Assembly (NCBI GenBank): GCA_017590115.1
Contig: JAGGNK010006559.1
Location: forward strand, 5,422-69,421
Length of the DNA stretch: 64,000 nucleotides
Source: Montifringilla adamsi
Lineage: Eukaryota; Chordata; Aves; Passeriformes; Passeridae
Direction of reading: 5' to 3'
Position numbers and translations under genes: made by a program. A model generated the notes under the pieces. It was not told the DNA's origin. It saw only the letters and a list, made by a program, of their open reading frames with translations, and made no database searches. Numbering within the stretch: the first letter of the stretch is position 1; each line of letters opens with the position of its first letter. Positions 10,658 through 21,485 of this stretch are shown here, in pieces.

Positions 10658-10930
10658 CCGGGAAAAACCTCGGAGCCTTCCCGGGGCCTTGTGTGGGGTG
10701 GGATCAGCGCGAGGAAGAGGAGGAGGAGGAGGGGTGGGAATGGGAATTATTCGGGAATTTGGGAATTTGGGAACTGGAATTCCTCTGGAGGGGTGGGAAT
10801 GGGAATTACTCAGGAATTCAGGAATTTAGGAAGGGTGGGAGTGGGAATTATTCAGGAATTCGGGAACTGGAATTCCTCTGGAGGGGTGGGAATGGGAATT
10901 ATTTGGGAATTCGGGAACTTGGGAGACCCT
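10658..10930. repeat. Block with GAGGAAGAGGAGG and GGGAATTATTCGG repeats, copy A
   Basis: A unique-looking 85-bp head (GCCGGGAAAAACCTCGGAGC onward) followed by 30-45 bp units. The same head and array recur at 11578-11960, offset 920 bp. Confidence 0.8.
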
Positions 10931-11087
10931 TGGGGTGACACTGGGGACATGGCGGGGACAACGTGGGGACAGCGAGGCTTGAACGCCCAGAGAGGCTGAA
11001 AATCGGGGATTGGAGCCCAAAATCCCCAATTTCAGCCATGGGGCATCGGCGGGGACAGACGGACGGACAGAGGGACAGGGTGGAACC

Positions 11088-11365
11088 GATCCAATCCCGA
11101 TCCAATCCCAGTCCAATCCCAGTCCACTCCCAATCCAATCCAAATCCAATCCCAGCCCAATCCCGATCCAATCCTGATCCAATCCCAGTCCAATCCCAGT
11201 CCAATCCTGATCCAATCCCGATCCAATCCAAATCCAATCCCGGTCCAATCCCGGTCCAATCCCGATCCAATCCCGATCCAATCCCAGTCCACTCCCAATC
11301 CAATCCCATCCAATCCCAATCCAATCCCAATCCAATCCCAGTCCAATCCCGATCCAAACCCACGG
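11088..11365. repeat. CCAATCCCGAT minisatellite
   Basis: About 280 bp of 11-12 bp units (CCAATCCCGATCCAATCCCAG). Confidence 0.88.
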
Positions 11366-11577
11366 TGTGGATCCCCAGGCGATTTCACCCTCTGAAAAAA
11401 AATCCAGGATGATTTTTAGGATCTTTCCCTGACCCCCAAGTCCACGTTTGTCCATTCAGAAGGATCTGGGATCATTTTTGGGATCTTTTCCTGCTTTTCC
11501 ACCATCCCCATCCCCCACACCCCACAAACCCCAGACCACCCCAAAACCCCGGAGCTGCCGCCGACCCCAAAAGGGAG

Positions 11578-11960
11578 CCGGGAAAAACCTCGGAGCCTTC
11601 CCGGGGCCTTGTGTGGGGTGGGATCAGCGCGAGGAAGAGGAGGAGGAGGAGGGGTGGGAATGAGAATTATTCGGGAATTTGGGGATTTGGGAGGGGTGGG
11701 AGTGGGAATTATTCAGGAATTTGGGAATTTGGGAGCTGGAATTCCTCTGGAGGGGTGGGAATGGGAATTACTCAGGAATTCAGGAATTTAGGAAGGGTGG
11801 GAGTGGGAATTATTCAGGAATTCGGGAACTGGAATTCCTCTGGAGGGGTGGGAATGGGAATTATTTGGGAATTCGGGAACTTGGGAGATGGAATTCCTCT
11901 GGAGGGGTGGGAATGGGAATTATTGGGGAATTCAGGAATTTGGGAGCTGGAATTCCTCCA
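11578..11960. repeat. Copy B of the 10.66-kb block
   Basis: Begins with the same 85-bp head as copy A and carries a longer version of the GGAATTCCTCTGGAGGGGTG array. The 330 bp that follow (to about 12240) are less repetitive and hold no gene I recognise. Confidence 0.8.
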
Positions 11961-12264
11961 GAGATCAAACATCAAAACAAATGCGGATCCGATTTCCACC
12001 TTTTTTCCTGGATTGTTCTTTTGGGGTTTCCTTGGGGTTGGGGTTGGGTTTTTTTCCAGGGAATCCGAGGCCACAAATCCCAGCCTGGCACAGGTGGGGG
12101 TGACCCCGCTGGGCCCGGATTGGGATCCCCCAAAACCCGGCCCCATTCCCAGTGGATTTTCCCATGATTTGGAGAACTGGGATCCTTTCAGGGCACCCTA
12201 AATCCAGGGAATTGGGGCACTCCACTCTTGGGAACACTGTGGGGACAGGGGGACTCTTGACCCC

Positions 12265-12630
12265 TTTTTGGGGTCTCAGGAATTTATGGGGTCATGGGAC
12301 TTTTTTGGCTTTCAGGACCTTTTAGAGTCTCAGGACTTTTTGGGGTCTCCTGACTTTATGGGGCCATGGGACTTTTTGGGATCTCAGGAATTTATGGGGT
12401 CTCAGGACTTTATGGGGTCACGGGACTTTTTGGGGCTGTGAGATTTTATGGGGCTGCAGGGACCTTTTGGGGCCACAGGGACTTTGTGGGGCCATGGAGA
12501 CTTTTTGGGGTCTCAGGAACTTATGGGGTCTCAGGACTTTATGGGGTCATGGCACTTTTTGGGGTCCTAGGACTTTATGGGGTCACAGGATTTTTTGGGT
12601 CTCAGGACTTTATGGGGCCACAGGAGTTTT
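12265..12630. repeat. GGACTTTATGGGGTCTCA minisatellite
   Basis: Units of 18-24 bp (TTTTTGGGGTCTCAGGAC). Confidence 0.85.
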
Positions 12631-12639
12631 TCCTGGTAC

Positions 12640-13260
12640 AATGTGGGGCTCCCAGTACAACGCCAGGCTCCCAGTTTGGTGCTGGGATCCCAGCTCGATC
12701 CCAGATTCCCAGAGATACTGGGGTGATCCCAGAATCCCAGTTTGATCCCAGATTCCCAGTGATCCCAGTTTGATGCCGGATTCCCAGTGATCCCAGTTTG
12801 ATCCCAGATTCCCAGTGATCCCAGTTTGATTCCGGATTCCCAGTGATCCCAGTTTGATCCCAAATTCCCAGGTCCGTGCTGGGATCCCGGTGCCACGTGG
12901 GGCTCCCGTCGCAGTGCCAGGCTCCTGGCACAGTGCGGGGCTCCCAGTTTGATCCTGGGATCCCGGAGCCGTGCCAGGCTCCCGCCTGGATCCCGGGATC
13001 CCAGTTTGATCTTGGAGTCCCAGTTTGATCCCGGGATCCCAGTCTGATCCCAGTTTCCCAGCCCCATCCCGGTTTCCTGGTTTCCCAGTCTGATCCCAGT
13101 TTCACGGCCCCGGTTTCCTGGTCCGATCCCGGTTTCCCAGTTTGAACCCGGTTTCCCAGTCTGATCCCGGTTTCCCGGTCCCATCCCGGTTTCCCGGCCC
13201 CATCCCGGTTTCCCAGCCCCATCCCGGTTTCCCGGTCCCATCCCGGTTTCCCCACCCCAT
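12640..13260. repeat. TCCCAGTTTGATCCC / GGTTTCCCGGTCC minisatellites
   Basis: Two adjoining arrays (12640-13030 and 13030-13260) lead into the CpG-rich NR2F6 promoter region. Confidence 0.8.
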
Positions 13261-13435
13261 CCCGGTGTCCCAGCGCTCCCGGTGCCGGCCGAGCTCCGGG
13301 GGTGCCCGAACCGCCGCGGGGGCCCGGGAGGGGCCGCGGCCGCCGCCTCCGGTGCCCGAACCGCGCTCTCCATCCCCGCTCGCCCCGGCCCCGCCGGCCC
13401 CGGTAGTCCCGGTGGTCCCGGTGGCCCCGCCGGTC

Positions 13436-13963
13436 NNNNNNNNNNNNNNNNNNNNNNNNNNNNNNNNNNNNNNNNNNNNNNNNNNNNNNNNNNNNNNNNN
13501 NNNNNNNNNNNNNNNNNNNNNNNNNNNNNNNNNNNNNNNNNNNNNNNNNNNNNNNNNNNNNNNNNNNNNNNNNNNNNNNNNNNNNNNNNNNNNNNNNNNN
13601 NNNNNNNNNNNNNNNNNNNNNNNNNNNNNNNNNNNNNNNNNNNNNNNNNNNNNNNNNNNNNNNNNNNNNNNNNNNNNNNNNNNNNNNNNNNNNNNNNNNN
13701 NNNNNNNNNNNNNNNNNNNNNNNNNNNNNNNNNNNNNNNNNNNNNNNNNNNNNNNNNNNNNNNNNNNNNNNNNNNNNNNNNNNNNNNNNNNNNNNNNNNN
13801 NNNNNNNNNNNNNNNNNNNNNNNNNNNNNNNNNNNNNNNNNNNNNNNNNNNNNNNNNNNNNNNNNNNNNNNNNNNNNNNNNNNNNNNNNNNNNNNNNNNN
13901 NNNNNNNNNNNNNNNNNNNNNNNNNNNNNNNNNNNNNNNNNNNNNNNNNNNNNNNNNNNNNNN
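13436..13963. other. Assembly gap (N) in the NR2F6 promoter region
   Basis: 528 N. Both edges are extremely GC-rich (CCGGT repeats on the left), typical of promoter sequence lost in sequencing. The NR2F6 transcription start may lie inside or just right of it. Confidence 1.
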
Positions 13964-14489
13964 CGGGACCGGGGCAGGACCCGGGAGCGGAAGGGGAGGA
14001 GGCCGGGGAGGAGCATCCAGGGCGGCCACCGCGGCAGCGGCTGAACTTTGCTCTTTCACGGGAGGCGGGGAGAGCCCCGGGGCTCGGCGGAGCCGGTCCC
14101 GCCGCACCCGCAGCCGCACCGGCACCGGGCTGCGAGCGGCGGCGGGGCCCGGAGAGCGGCGAGGGCGAACCGGGGCAGCGCCGCCTCCTTCCTCCTCCTC
14201 CTCCTCCTCTTCTCCTCCTCCTCCTTCCAGCCGGTGCCGCGGAGCGCAGGAGCCACCGGGGGCGGGAGCGGCCCCGCATGCGGCCGGTGCCCGCGGGGGG
14301 ATGCGCCGCGCCCCGGCCCCGCCGCCGCCGCCGCCGCAAACTTTCCGCGGGGCCGTGAACCGGCAGGAGGAGGAGGAGGAGGAGGAGAGCGACAAATCCC
14401 TGAGGGGGCGACCCCAAAAAAAAACCTAAAAAAGAAAAACTCCCCCAAAAAGCGGCGCTTTTCCCGGCCGGCTGTTCCTCGGTAAAACT

Positions 14490-14880
14490 TACCGAACTCG
14501 GCGCGGGGAAACACCGGGAGGAGAACCGGGAGGGGAAGAACCGGGAGAAGAACCGGGAGACGAAGAACCGGGAGAAAAACCGGGAGCAGAACCAGCACCG
14601 GGAGGGGAAGAACCGGCAGCAGAACCAGCACCGGGAAGGAAAGAACTGGGAAGAGAACCAGCACCGGCAGGGGAAGAACCGGGAGGAGAACCGGGAGGGA
14701 AAGAACCGGGAGGAGAAGAACCGGGAGCAGAACCAGCACCGGCAGGGGAAGAACCGGGAGCAGAAGCACCGGGGGCAGAAGCAGCACCGGGCAGAGAAGA
14801 ACCGGGAGGAGGAGAAGCACCGGGAGAAGCCGCACCGGGAGGAGCACCGGGAGGAGCAGCAGCACCGGCAGGCTCCGCTC
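14490..14880 (+). repeat. GAACCGGGAG purine-rich repeat in NR2F6 5' leader
   Basis: Array of 9-18 bp units (GAAGAACCGGGAGCAGAACC) directly upstream of the NR2F6 start. The preceding 14190-14225 is a pure CT tract. Both are probably in the 5' leader. Confidence 0.8.
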
Positions 14881-14881
14881 G

Positions 14882-14893
14882 ATGCGGCGCTGA
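14882..14893 (+). promoter_or_regulatory. Minimal upstream ORF before NR2F6
   Basis: ATG CGG CGC TGA sits about 23 bp before the main ATG. If the leader spans this site, the short uORF could damp translation. Other upstream ATGs also exist in the GC-rich leader. Confidence 0.4.
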
Positions 14894-14915
14894 GCCCCCG
14901 CGGCCCCGCGGAGCC

Positions 14916-17900
14916 ATGGCCATGGTGGCCGGCGCTTGGGGCGAACCGAACGGCGGCGGAGCCGGTGGCACCGGAGGCGGCGGCGGCGGAGCGGAGGAGG
15001 CGGCGTCCCCCGGCGGCGGCGGCAGCGACGCGGAGCACGGCGAGGAGGAGCGGCCCGGGGCCGGCGCGGACTGCGTGGTGTGCGGGGACAAATCCAGCGG
15101 GAAGCACTACGGCGTGTTCACCTGCGAGGGCTGCAAGAGCTTCTTCAAGCGCAGCATCCGCAGGAACCTCAGCTACACCTGCAGGTGACAGCGGGGACAG
15201 AGGGGGGACACCGCCAGGGGAGCAGGGGACAGAGTGGGGACAGAGGGGGGACACCGCCAGGGGACACCCCGAGGGGAGCGGGAGAACAGCCGGGGGGATC
15301 CCGCTTGGGGATGAGTTGGGGTCTCGGCGTGGTGGTGCTGGGGGCGTCCCAGTACAAACCAGTGGCTCCCAGTACAGCTCGGGGCTCTCCCAGTACAAAC
15401 CAGTGGCTCCCAGTACAGCTCGGGGCTCTCCCAGTACAAACCAGTGGCTCCCAGTGCGAATGAGGGGTCCCCAGTGCAGCTCGGTACAGCGCTCCCAGTT
15501 CAGCCCAGTGGCTCCCAGTTCAGCTGAGGTTTGCCCCCAGTCCATCCCAGTTTCCCCCAGTCCATCCCAGTTTCCCTCAGTCCATCCCAGTTTCTCCCAG
15601 TCCATCCCAGTTTTGCTCCCAGTCCATCCCAGTTTCCCCCAGTCCATCCCAGTTTCCCTCAGTCCATCCCAGTTTCCCCCAGTCCATCCCAGTATCCCCC
15701 AGTCCAGCACTGTTTCCCCACCCCCGGCCGCCCCCATTCCCGGTATTCCAGGTCCTTCCTCCGGCCGCATTCCCGGTCCATTCCCGCTCCATCCCGGTCC
15801 ATTCCCGCTCCATCCCGATCCATTCCCGGTCCATTCCAGATCCATTCCCGGTCCATTCCCGATGTTCTCGATGTTTCCGGTCCATCCCCGTGTTCCCGGT
15901 CCATCCCGGTCCATCCGGGTCCATCCCGGTGTTCCCGGCGCTCCCGGCATTCCCGCGGTGCCCGTGACTCACCCCGGGCACGGCCGGGATCCAGCGGGAG
16001 CCGTGGGAATGCCGGGAGCGCCGGGAACACCGGGATGGACCCGGATGGACCGGGATGGACCGGGAACACGGGGATGGATCGGGAACACCGGGATCCAGCG
16101 GGAGCGAGGAGCCTCTGGAATTCCGGGATAATGGGAGCAGGGATCCCCTGGAATTCCGGGATAATGGGAGCAGGGATCCCCTGGATTCCCGGGATAATGG
16201 GAACACCGGGATCCCCTGGAATTCCGGGATAATGGGAGCAGGGATCCCCTGGAATTCCGGGATAATAGGAGCGGGGATCCCCTGGAATTCCGGGATCCCT
16301 GAGGAATCCGGGATGGGATCCCCGGAAGCTTCGGAGCTGCCGGAACCTCCGGAATTCCCAGTCCCAGGCTGCTCCTGGAGGGCGGAATTCCCGAATTTCT
16401 GAGGGTCCCCATTCCCTCATCCTGGCTCAGGGAGGGCTCTGGAATTTTTGGGAGAAGGGAAAAGGATCTGGAATCATCCAGGAGCTGTTGAATCCAATCC
16501 CGGCTCCAATCCCAGCTGGAATCTACTTCTGATCCTAAAATTATCCCGGATTTTTTTGGGGAAAAGTTCCCCAAAATTAACAATTTTTTTTTTCAGTGGA
16601 TAAAACCACCTGGGTATTTCCTTGGAATTTTGGGAAAAGCTTCAAGAAATATCCCAGATTTTTCCCAATGGGTAAAATCACCTGGATGATCCCACCACAG
16701 CCTTGGAATTTCGGGAAAAGCTCCCAAAACTCAGCCCAGATTTCTCCCAATCCCAACAGGAATTCCCTCAATCCCTCCCCAGCTCCAGGGGTGGAAAAGG
16801 CCAAAATTCCCAGCTGGAAAACCTTCCCAAAAAAAATCCTCCTGGACTCTTCCCAGTAGATAAAATCACCGGGATAATTCCTTGGAATTTCGGGAAAAGA
16901 TCCCAAAATTATCCTAGATTTTTTTCCAGGATAATTCCTTGTAATTTTGGGAAAAGATCCCAAAATTATCCCGGATTTTTTCCCAGTGGATAAAACCACC
17001 GGGATAATTCCTTGGAATTTTGGGAAAAGATCCCAAAATTATCCTAGATTTTTTTCCCAGTGGATAGAACCACCGGGATAATTCCTTGGAATTTTGGGAA
17101 AAGCTCCCAAAATTCCTCCCGGATTTTCCCCAAGGGCCGAACCCTCCCCCACCATCCCAAAAATCCCCTCCGGAGATTCCCAATGGGAAAGGCGGCAGCG
17201 AGCTGGGAAATTTGGGAAGCTCCGAAAGGCCCGGGCTGTGCTAATGACTTAATTAGGGCGGGTAATTAGCGGGAGCGATAATTAAAGGCACTTTGAATAT
17301 GCAAATGAGCTCGGGGCCGCTTTGGATTCCCGGAACAAAAGCGGGATCCTGGAGCTTTGTTCCTCTGGAAAAGCCAAAAATTCCCAAGTCACTTCCCGGC
17401 TTTTGAAATTAAAAAAAATGGGAAAAAACCCTCTGGAATATCCCAAGATTCCAGCGATTCCCAAGTCACTTCCAGGCTTTTTAAATTTAAAAAAAAAATA
17501 AGGGAAAAAAAACTTCAGGAATCTCCCAAATCCCAGTGCTGTCAGCTCTTCCCTATCCCTTTCCACTGGGAAAAATTCCAGGATAATTTTGGGATCTTTT
17601 CCCAAAATTCCAAGGCTGTGGTGGGATCATCCAGGTGATTTTGTCCTTTGGGAAAAATCTGGGATATTTCTGGGGAGCTTTTCCCGAAATTCCAAGGAAT
17701 TACCCAGGTGGTTTTATCCACTGGGAAAAATCCAGGATAATTTTGGGGAGCTTTTCCCAAAATTCCAAGGCATTATCCTGGGAAAAAATCTGGGATAATT
17801 TGGGGATCTTTTCCCAAAATTCCACAGAATTACCCAGGTGGTTTTATCCACTGGGGGAAAAAAAAAAAATCCAGGATAATTTTGGGATCTTTTCCTGCTG

Positions 17901-20900
17901 CTCCCAGCCCTTGGAGGCTCTCCTGGGTGTTTCCATCCACTGGGAAAAAAAAAAAAAATCCGGGATAATTCCCGTTTTTTCCCGGTTCTCCGAGCCCTTC
18001 CCGGCCGTTTTCCGGGAATTCAGGCCTGGATGAAGTCGTCAGAGCCGCTCCTGATCCTGCTTTTCATCGGGATCACGTTCCCGGCCACGCTGGGAATGTT
18101 GGGGATGAATTAATTCCGTGTTGGGATTCCAGAAAGATCCGTGGCGGGATTCCCGCGGCTCCGGCCTGGAATTCATCCCAAATTCCCTTTTCCCGCCCCC
18201 AGTTCCAGCTGGGAAGGGATTTCCCGCTCTGGGATCAGCCTGGGAACGGGATTGGGGGGGTTTGGAGGGGGAGATTCCGTGGGGGAATGGGAGGCAGGAG
18301 CCTTTTCCAGGGATTTTGGGAATTTTGGGATGAATCCATGGGTTAGGACCCCTTTTCCAGGGATTTTGGACCCCTTTTCCAAAATTTTGGGAATTTTGGG
18401 ATGAATGCATGAGCCAGGACCACTTTTCTGGAATTTTGGGATGAATCCATGGGCCAGGACCCCTTTTCCAGGGATTTTGGGAATCTGAGGAAATTTGGGA
18501 TGAGTCCATGGGCCAGGACCCCTTTTGCAGGCTCTGAGGAATTTTGGGAATTCTCTCCCTTATCCCAGAATCCCGCGGGATTTGGGGCCAGCGCTGCCTG
18601 AGGCGTTTCAGGCCCAGCCCCGCAGGAAATTCCTGGAATTCCTTGGAATTCCTGGAGCCGCTTCCATGGGACCACCAACAATTAAATCCCAAAAATTTCC
18701 CAGAGGCGGTGGGGATGGGGCTGAAAATCCAGTGGGATTTTTTTGGGATCAGGATGAAAATCCAGTGGGATTTTTTGGGATCAGGATGAAAATCCAGTAG
18801 GATCCATGTAGGATCAGGATGAAGATCCGTGTGGGATCAGGATAAAAATCCAGTGGGATTTTTTGGGATCGGGATGCAAATCCAATGGGATTTTTTGGGA
18901 TCACCGTGAAAAAAAAACCCACCATCAACAACCATTCCTAGAAAATCCCATAAAAATTAGGGGGAATGGGCTCTTGGATTCCCAGGATGGAATTGGGGGG
19001 GGGCTGATATTCCTAGGAATTCCGGCTGATCCCGAAAATTCCCACAGATCCAACCGGGACTGCCAGATCGACCAACACCACCGGAACCAGTGCCAGTACT
19101 GCCGCCTCAAGAAGTGCTTCCGAGTGGGAATGAGGAAGGAAGGTAGGGAAAAAATTCCCAAGGAATCCGAGGAATCCCGGGGATCACAGGTTTTGGGGGG
19201 AAAAAAAAAATTCCCTTTGTTTTGGGGATTTTTGGTGGATCCGTGTAGGATCGGGATAAAAATCTGGTGGGATTTTCTGGGATCAGGGTGAAAATCCAGT
19301 AGGATCCGTGAGGGATCAGGATGAAGATCCAGTGGGATTTTTTGGGATCAGGATGAAAATCCAGAAGGTTTCTTTGGTATTGGGATGAAGTTCCAGTAGG
19401 ATCCATCGAGGATCAGGATGAAGATCCAGTAGGATCAGTGTGGGATCGCGATAAAAATACGATGGGACTTTTTGGGACCAGGATGAAAATCCAGTGGGAT
19501 TTTTTGGGATCGGGATGAAAAGCCAGTAGGATTCTTTGAGATTGGGATGAAAATCCAGTGGGGTTTTTTGGATCACAATGCAAACCCAGTAGGATCAGGA
19601 TGAAGATCCAGCATGATCAGTGTGGGATAAAAATCCAATGGGATTTTTTGGGATGGGGATGAAAATCCGTTGGGATTTTTTGGATCACAATGCAAACCCA
19701 GTAGGATCAGGATGAAGATCCAGCATGATCAGTGTGGGATAAAAATCCAATGGGATTTTTTGGGATGGGGATGAAAATCCGTTGGGATTTTCTGGATCAG
19801 GACGCAAACCCAGTAGGACTTTTTCGGCCTCACCATGAACATCCTGACCCTCCTGCCCCTCCAGCCGTCCAGCGGGGCCGAATCCCCCCGAGCCACTCCA
19901 GCAGCAGCCCCAACCCCCTCCCGGCCGGCGACTTCTTCAACGGGCAGCCGGTGTCGGAGCTGATCTCGCAGCTGCTGCGCGCCGAGCCCTACCCGGCGGC
20001 GCGCTACGGCTCGCAGTACGCGCAGCAGCAGCAGCCGCCGGGCAGCGTCATGGGCATCGACAACATCTGCGAGCTGGCCGCCCGCCTGCTCTTCAGCACG
20101 GTGGAGTGGGCGCGCAACATCCCCTTCTTCCCGGAGCTGCCCGTGTCCGACCAGGTGGCCCTGCTGCGGCTGAGCTGGAGCGAGCTCTTCGTGCTGAACG
20201 CGGCGCAGTCGGCGCTGCCGCTGCACATGGCGCCGCTGCTGGCGGCCGCCGGCTTCCACGCCTCGCCCATGTCGGCCGAGAGGGTGGTGGCCTTCATGGA
20301 TCAGATCCGGGTCTTCCAGGAGCAGGTGGAGAAGCTCAACCGGCTGCAGGTGGACTCGGCCGAGTACAGCTGCCTCAAGGCCATCGCGCTCTTCACGCCC
20401 GGTGAGGGGTGGGCGTCGGGTGGGAGGGATTGGGGTGGGGTTTCCTGAGGGTTTTTGGGGTTGGGGATGGGTAGGGAGAGGTTGTTCCAGGTTTTTCTGA
20501 AGGTTTAGGGACTTGGGATTTTGAGAGATTCCCAGTGGATTTGGGGATATTCCCAACTGAATTGGGGATATTCCCCTGGGGATATTCCCAATGGGTTTTG
20601 GGAGATTGTATTTTGGGATGTTCCCAATAGATTTTGAGAGATTCCCAATGGACTTGGGGATATTCCCAATGGATTTTGGGAGATTGGATTTTGGGATGTT
20701 CCCAATGGATTTGGGGATATTCCCTATAAATTTTAGGATGTTCCCAATAGATTTGGGGATATTGGATTTTGGGATATTCGCAATGGATTTTGGTATATTC
20801 CAAATGGATTTTGGGAGATTGGATTTTAGGATCTTCCAAATAGATTTGGGGACATTCCCAGTGGATTTTGGGGATACTGGATTTGGGGTTATTCCCTTGG

Positions 20901-21485
20901 GGACATTCCCAATGGATCTGGGGATATTCCCGATGGATTTAGGGGATACTGGATTTGGGGTTATTCCTTTGTGGACATTCCCAATGGATCTGGGGATATT
21001 CCCAATGGATTTAGGGGATACTGGATTTGGGGTTATTCCCTTGCGGACATTCCCAATGGATTTGGGGATACTCCCAATGGATTTTGGGCTATTCCCAATG
21101 GATTTGGGGGATATTCCCAGTAGATTTGGGGATGTTGGATTTTGGGACACTCCCAACGGATCCCGTGCCAAATCCCGCCGCCCTCCAACGGCGCCGCCGT
21201 TCCCTTGCAGACGCCTGCGGGCTGTCGGACCCGGCGCACGTGGAGACGCTGCAGGAGAAGGCGCAGGTGGCGCTGACGGAATACGAGCGCTCCCAGTTCC
21301 CGTCGCAGCCGCAGCGCTTCGGGCGGCTCCTGCTGCGGCTGCCCGCGCTGCGCGCCGTGCCCGCCGCCCTCATCTCGCAGCTCTTCTTCATGCGCCTGGT
21401 GGGCAAAACGCCCATCGAGACCCTGATCCGCGACATGCTGCTGTCCGGCAGCACCTTCAACTGGCCCTACGGCGCCGGGCAGTAG
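14916..21485 (+). CDS. NR2F6: NR2F6 (EAR2), orphan nuclear receptor
   Basis: COUP-TF family transcription factor that binds direct-repeat hormone response elements, mostly as a repressor. Coding exons are 14916-15184, 19048-19142, 19865-20401 and 21211-21485; all junctions keep frame and give 391 residues (human 404). The start MAMVAG in a GCCATGG context matches human MAMVTG. Exon 1 encodes a Gly/Ala-rich N-terminus and the first zinc finger ([19 protein letters not shown]-box CEGCKS). Exon 2 encodes the second finger ([18 protein letters not shown]). Exons 3 and 4 encode the ligand-binding domain ([53 protein letters not shown]) ending [10 protein letters not shown] Gln run ([10 protein letters not shown]) in the hinge-proximal LBD differs from the human Gly/Ala stretch. 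All zinc-ligand cysteines are present. It converges tail-to-tail with OCLN. Confidence 0.98.
15335..16310. repeat. Successive minisatellites in NR2F6 intron 1 (5' part)
   Basis: At least four arrays follow one another: CCAGTACAGCTCGGGGCTCT (15345-15460), CCCAGTCCATCCCAGTTTCC (15535-15715), TTCCCGGTCCATTCC (15755-15950), and a 33-bp GGAATTCCGGGATAATGGGA unit (16115-16310). Confidence 0.8.
16570..17135. repeat. Left arm of an inverted minisatellite pair, NR2F6 intron 1
   Basis: Units of about 60-66 bp read GGATAAAACCACCGGGATAA, then CCTTGGAATTTTGGGAAAAG, then an A/T-rich tail. The reverse complement of this unit makes up the array at about 17570-17960. Confidence 0.85.
17215..17320. promoter_or_regulatory. 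Candidate enhancer with homeodomain and octamer motifs, NR2F6 intron 1
   Basis: A non-repetitive AT-richer island between the two inverted arms. It contains TAATGACTTAATTAG (17242-17256), GGTAATTAGC (17261-17270), GATAATTAAAG (17277-17287) and a perfect octamer ATGCAAAT (17299-17306). The density of TAAT cores plus a POU site in a non-repeated stretch suggests a conserved developmental enhancer. Conservation is not tested here. Confidence 0.5.
17336..17515. repeat. Two direct copies of an 80-100 bp segment
   Basis: ATTCCCAAGTCACTTCC followed by GGCTTTT and an A-rich tract occurs at about 17380 and again at about 17457. Confidence 0.7.
17570..17960. repeat. Right arm of the inverted minisatellite pair
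   Basis: Units read CTTTTCCCAAAATTCCAAGG, then TTACCCAGGTGGTTTTATCC, then ACTGGGAAAAA; they are complementary to the left arm. In the transcript the arms could pair into a long imperfect hairpin that loops out 17140-17570. Confidence 0.85.
18290..18535. repeat. GGATTTTGGGATGAATCCAT repeat, NR2F6 intron 1
   Basis: Units of 45-60 bp with CCATGGGCCAGGACCCCTTT. The flanking 17960-18290 and 18535-18700 are largely unique intron sequence with no exon seen. Confidence 0.75.
18715..18905. repeat. GATGAAAATCCAGTGGGATT array left of NR2F6 exon 2
   Basis: About 36-bp units, the same family as the array at 19230-19800 on the other side of exon 2. Confidence 0.85.
19230..19800. repeat. GATGAAAATCCAGTGGGATT array filling NR2F6 intron 2
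   Basis: Same unit as 18715-18905, including a higher-order duplication of about 113 bp (about 19569-19680 and 19682-19793). Confidence 0.88.
20510..21170. repeat. TTCCCAATGGATTTGGGGAT array filling NR2F6 intron 3
   Basis: Units of 20-24 bp with longer periods. It ends about 40 bp before the exon 4 acceptor (CTTGCAG, ending at 21210). Confidence 0.88.

Noticed and set aside
12567..15950. 1127-codon open frame on the - strand
   Set aside because: It runs through 528 N, minisatellites and antisense of NR2F6 exon 1. Composition is pure repeat translation.
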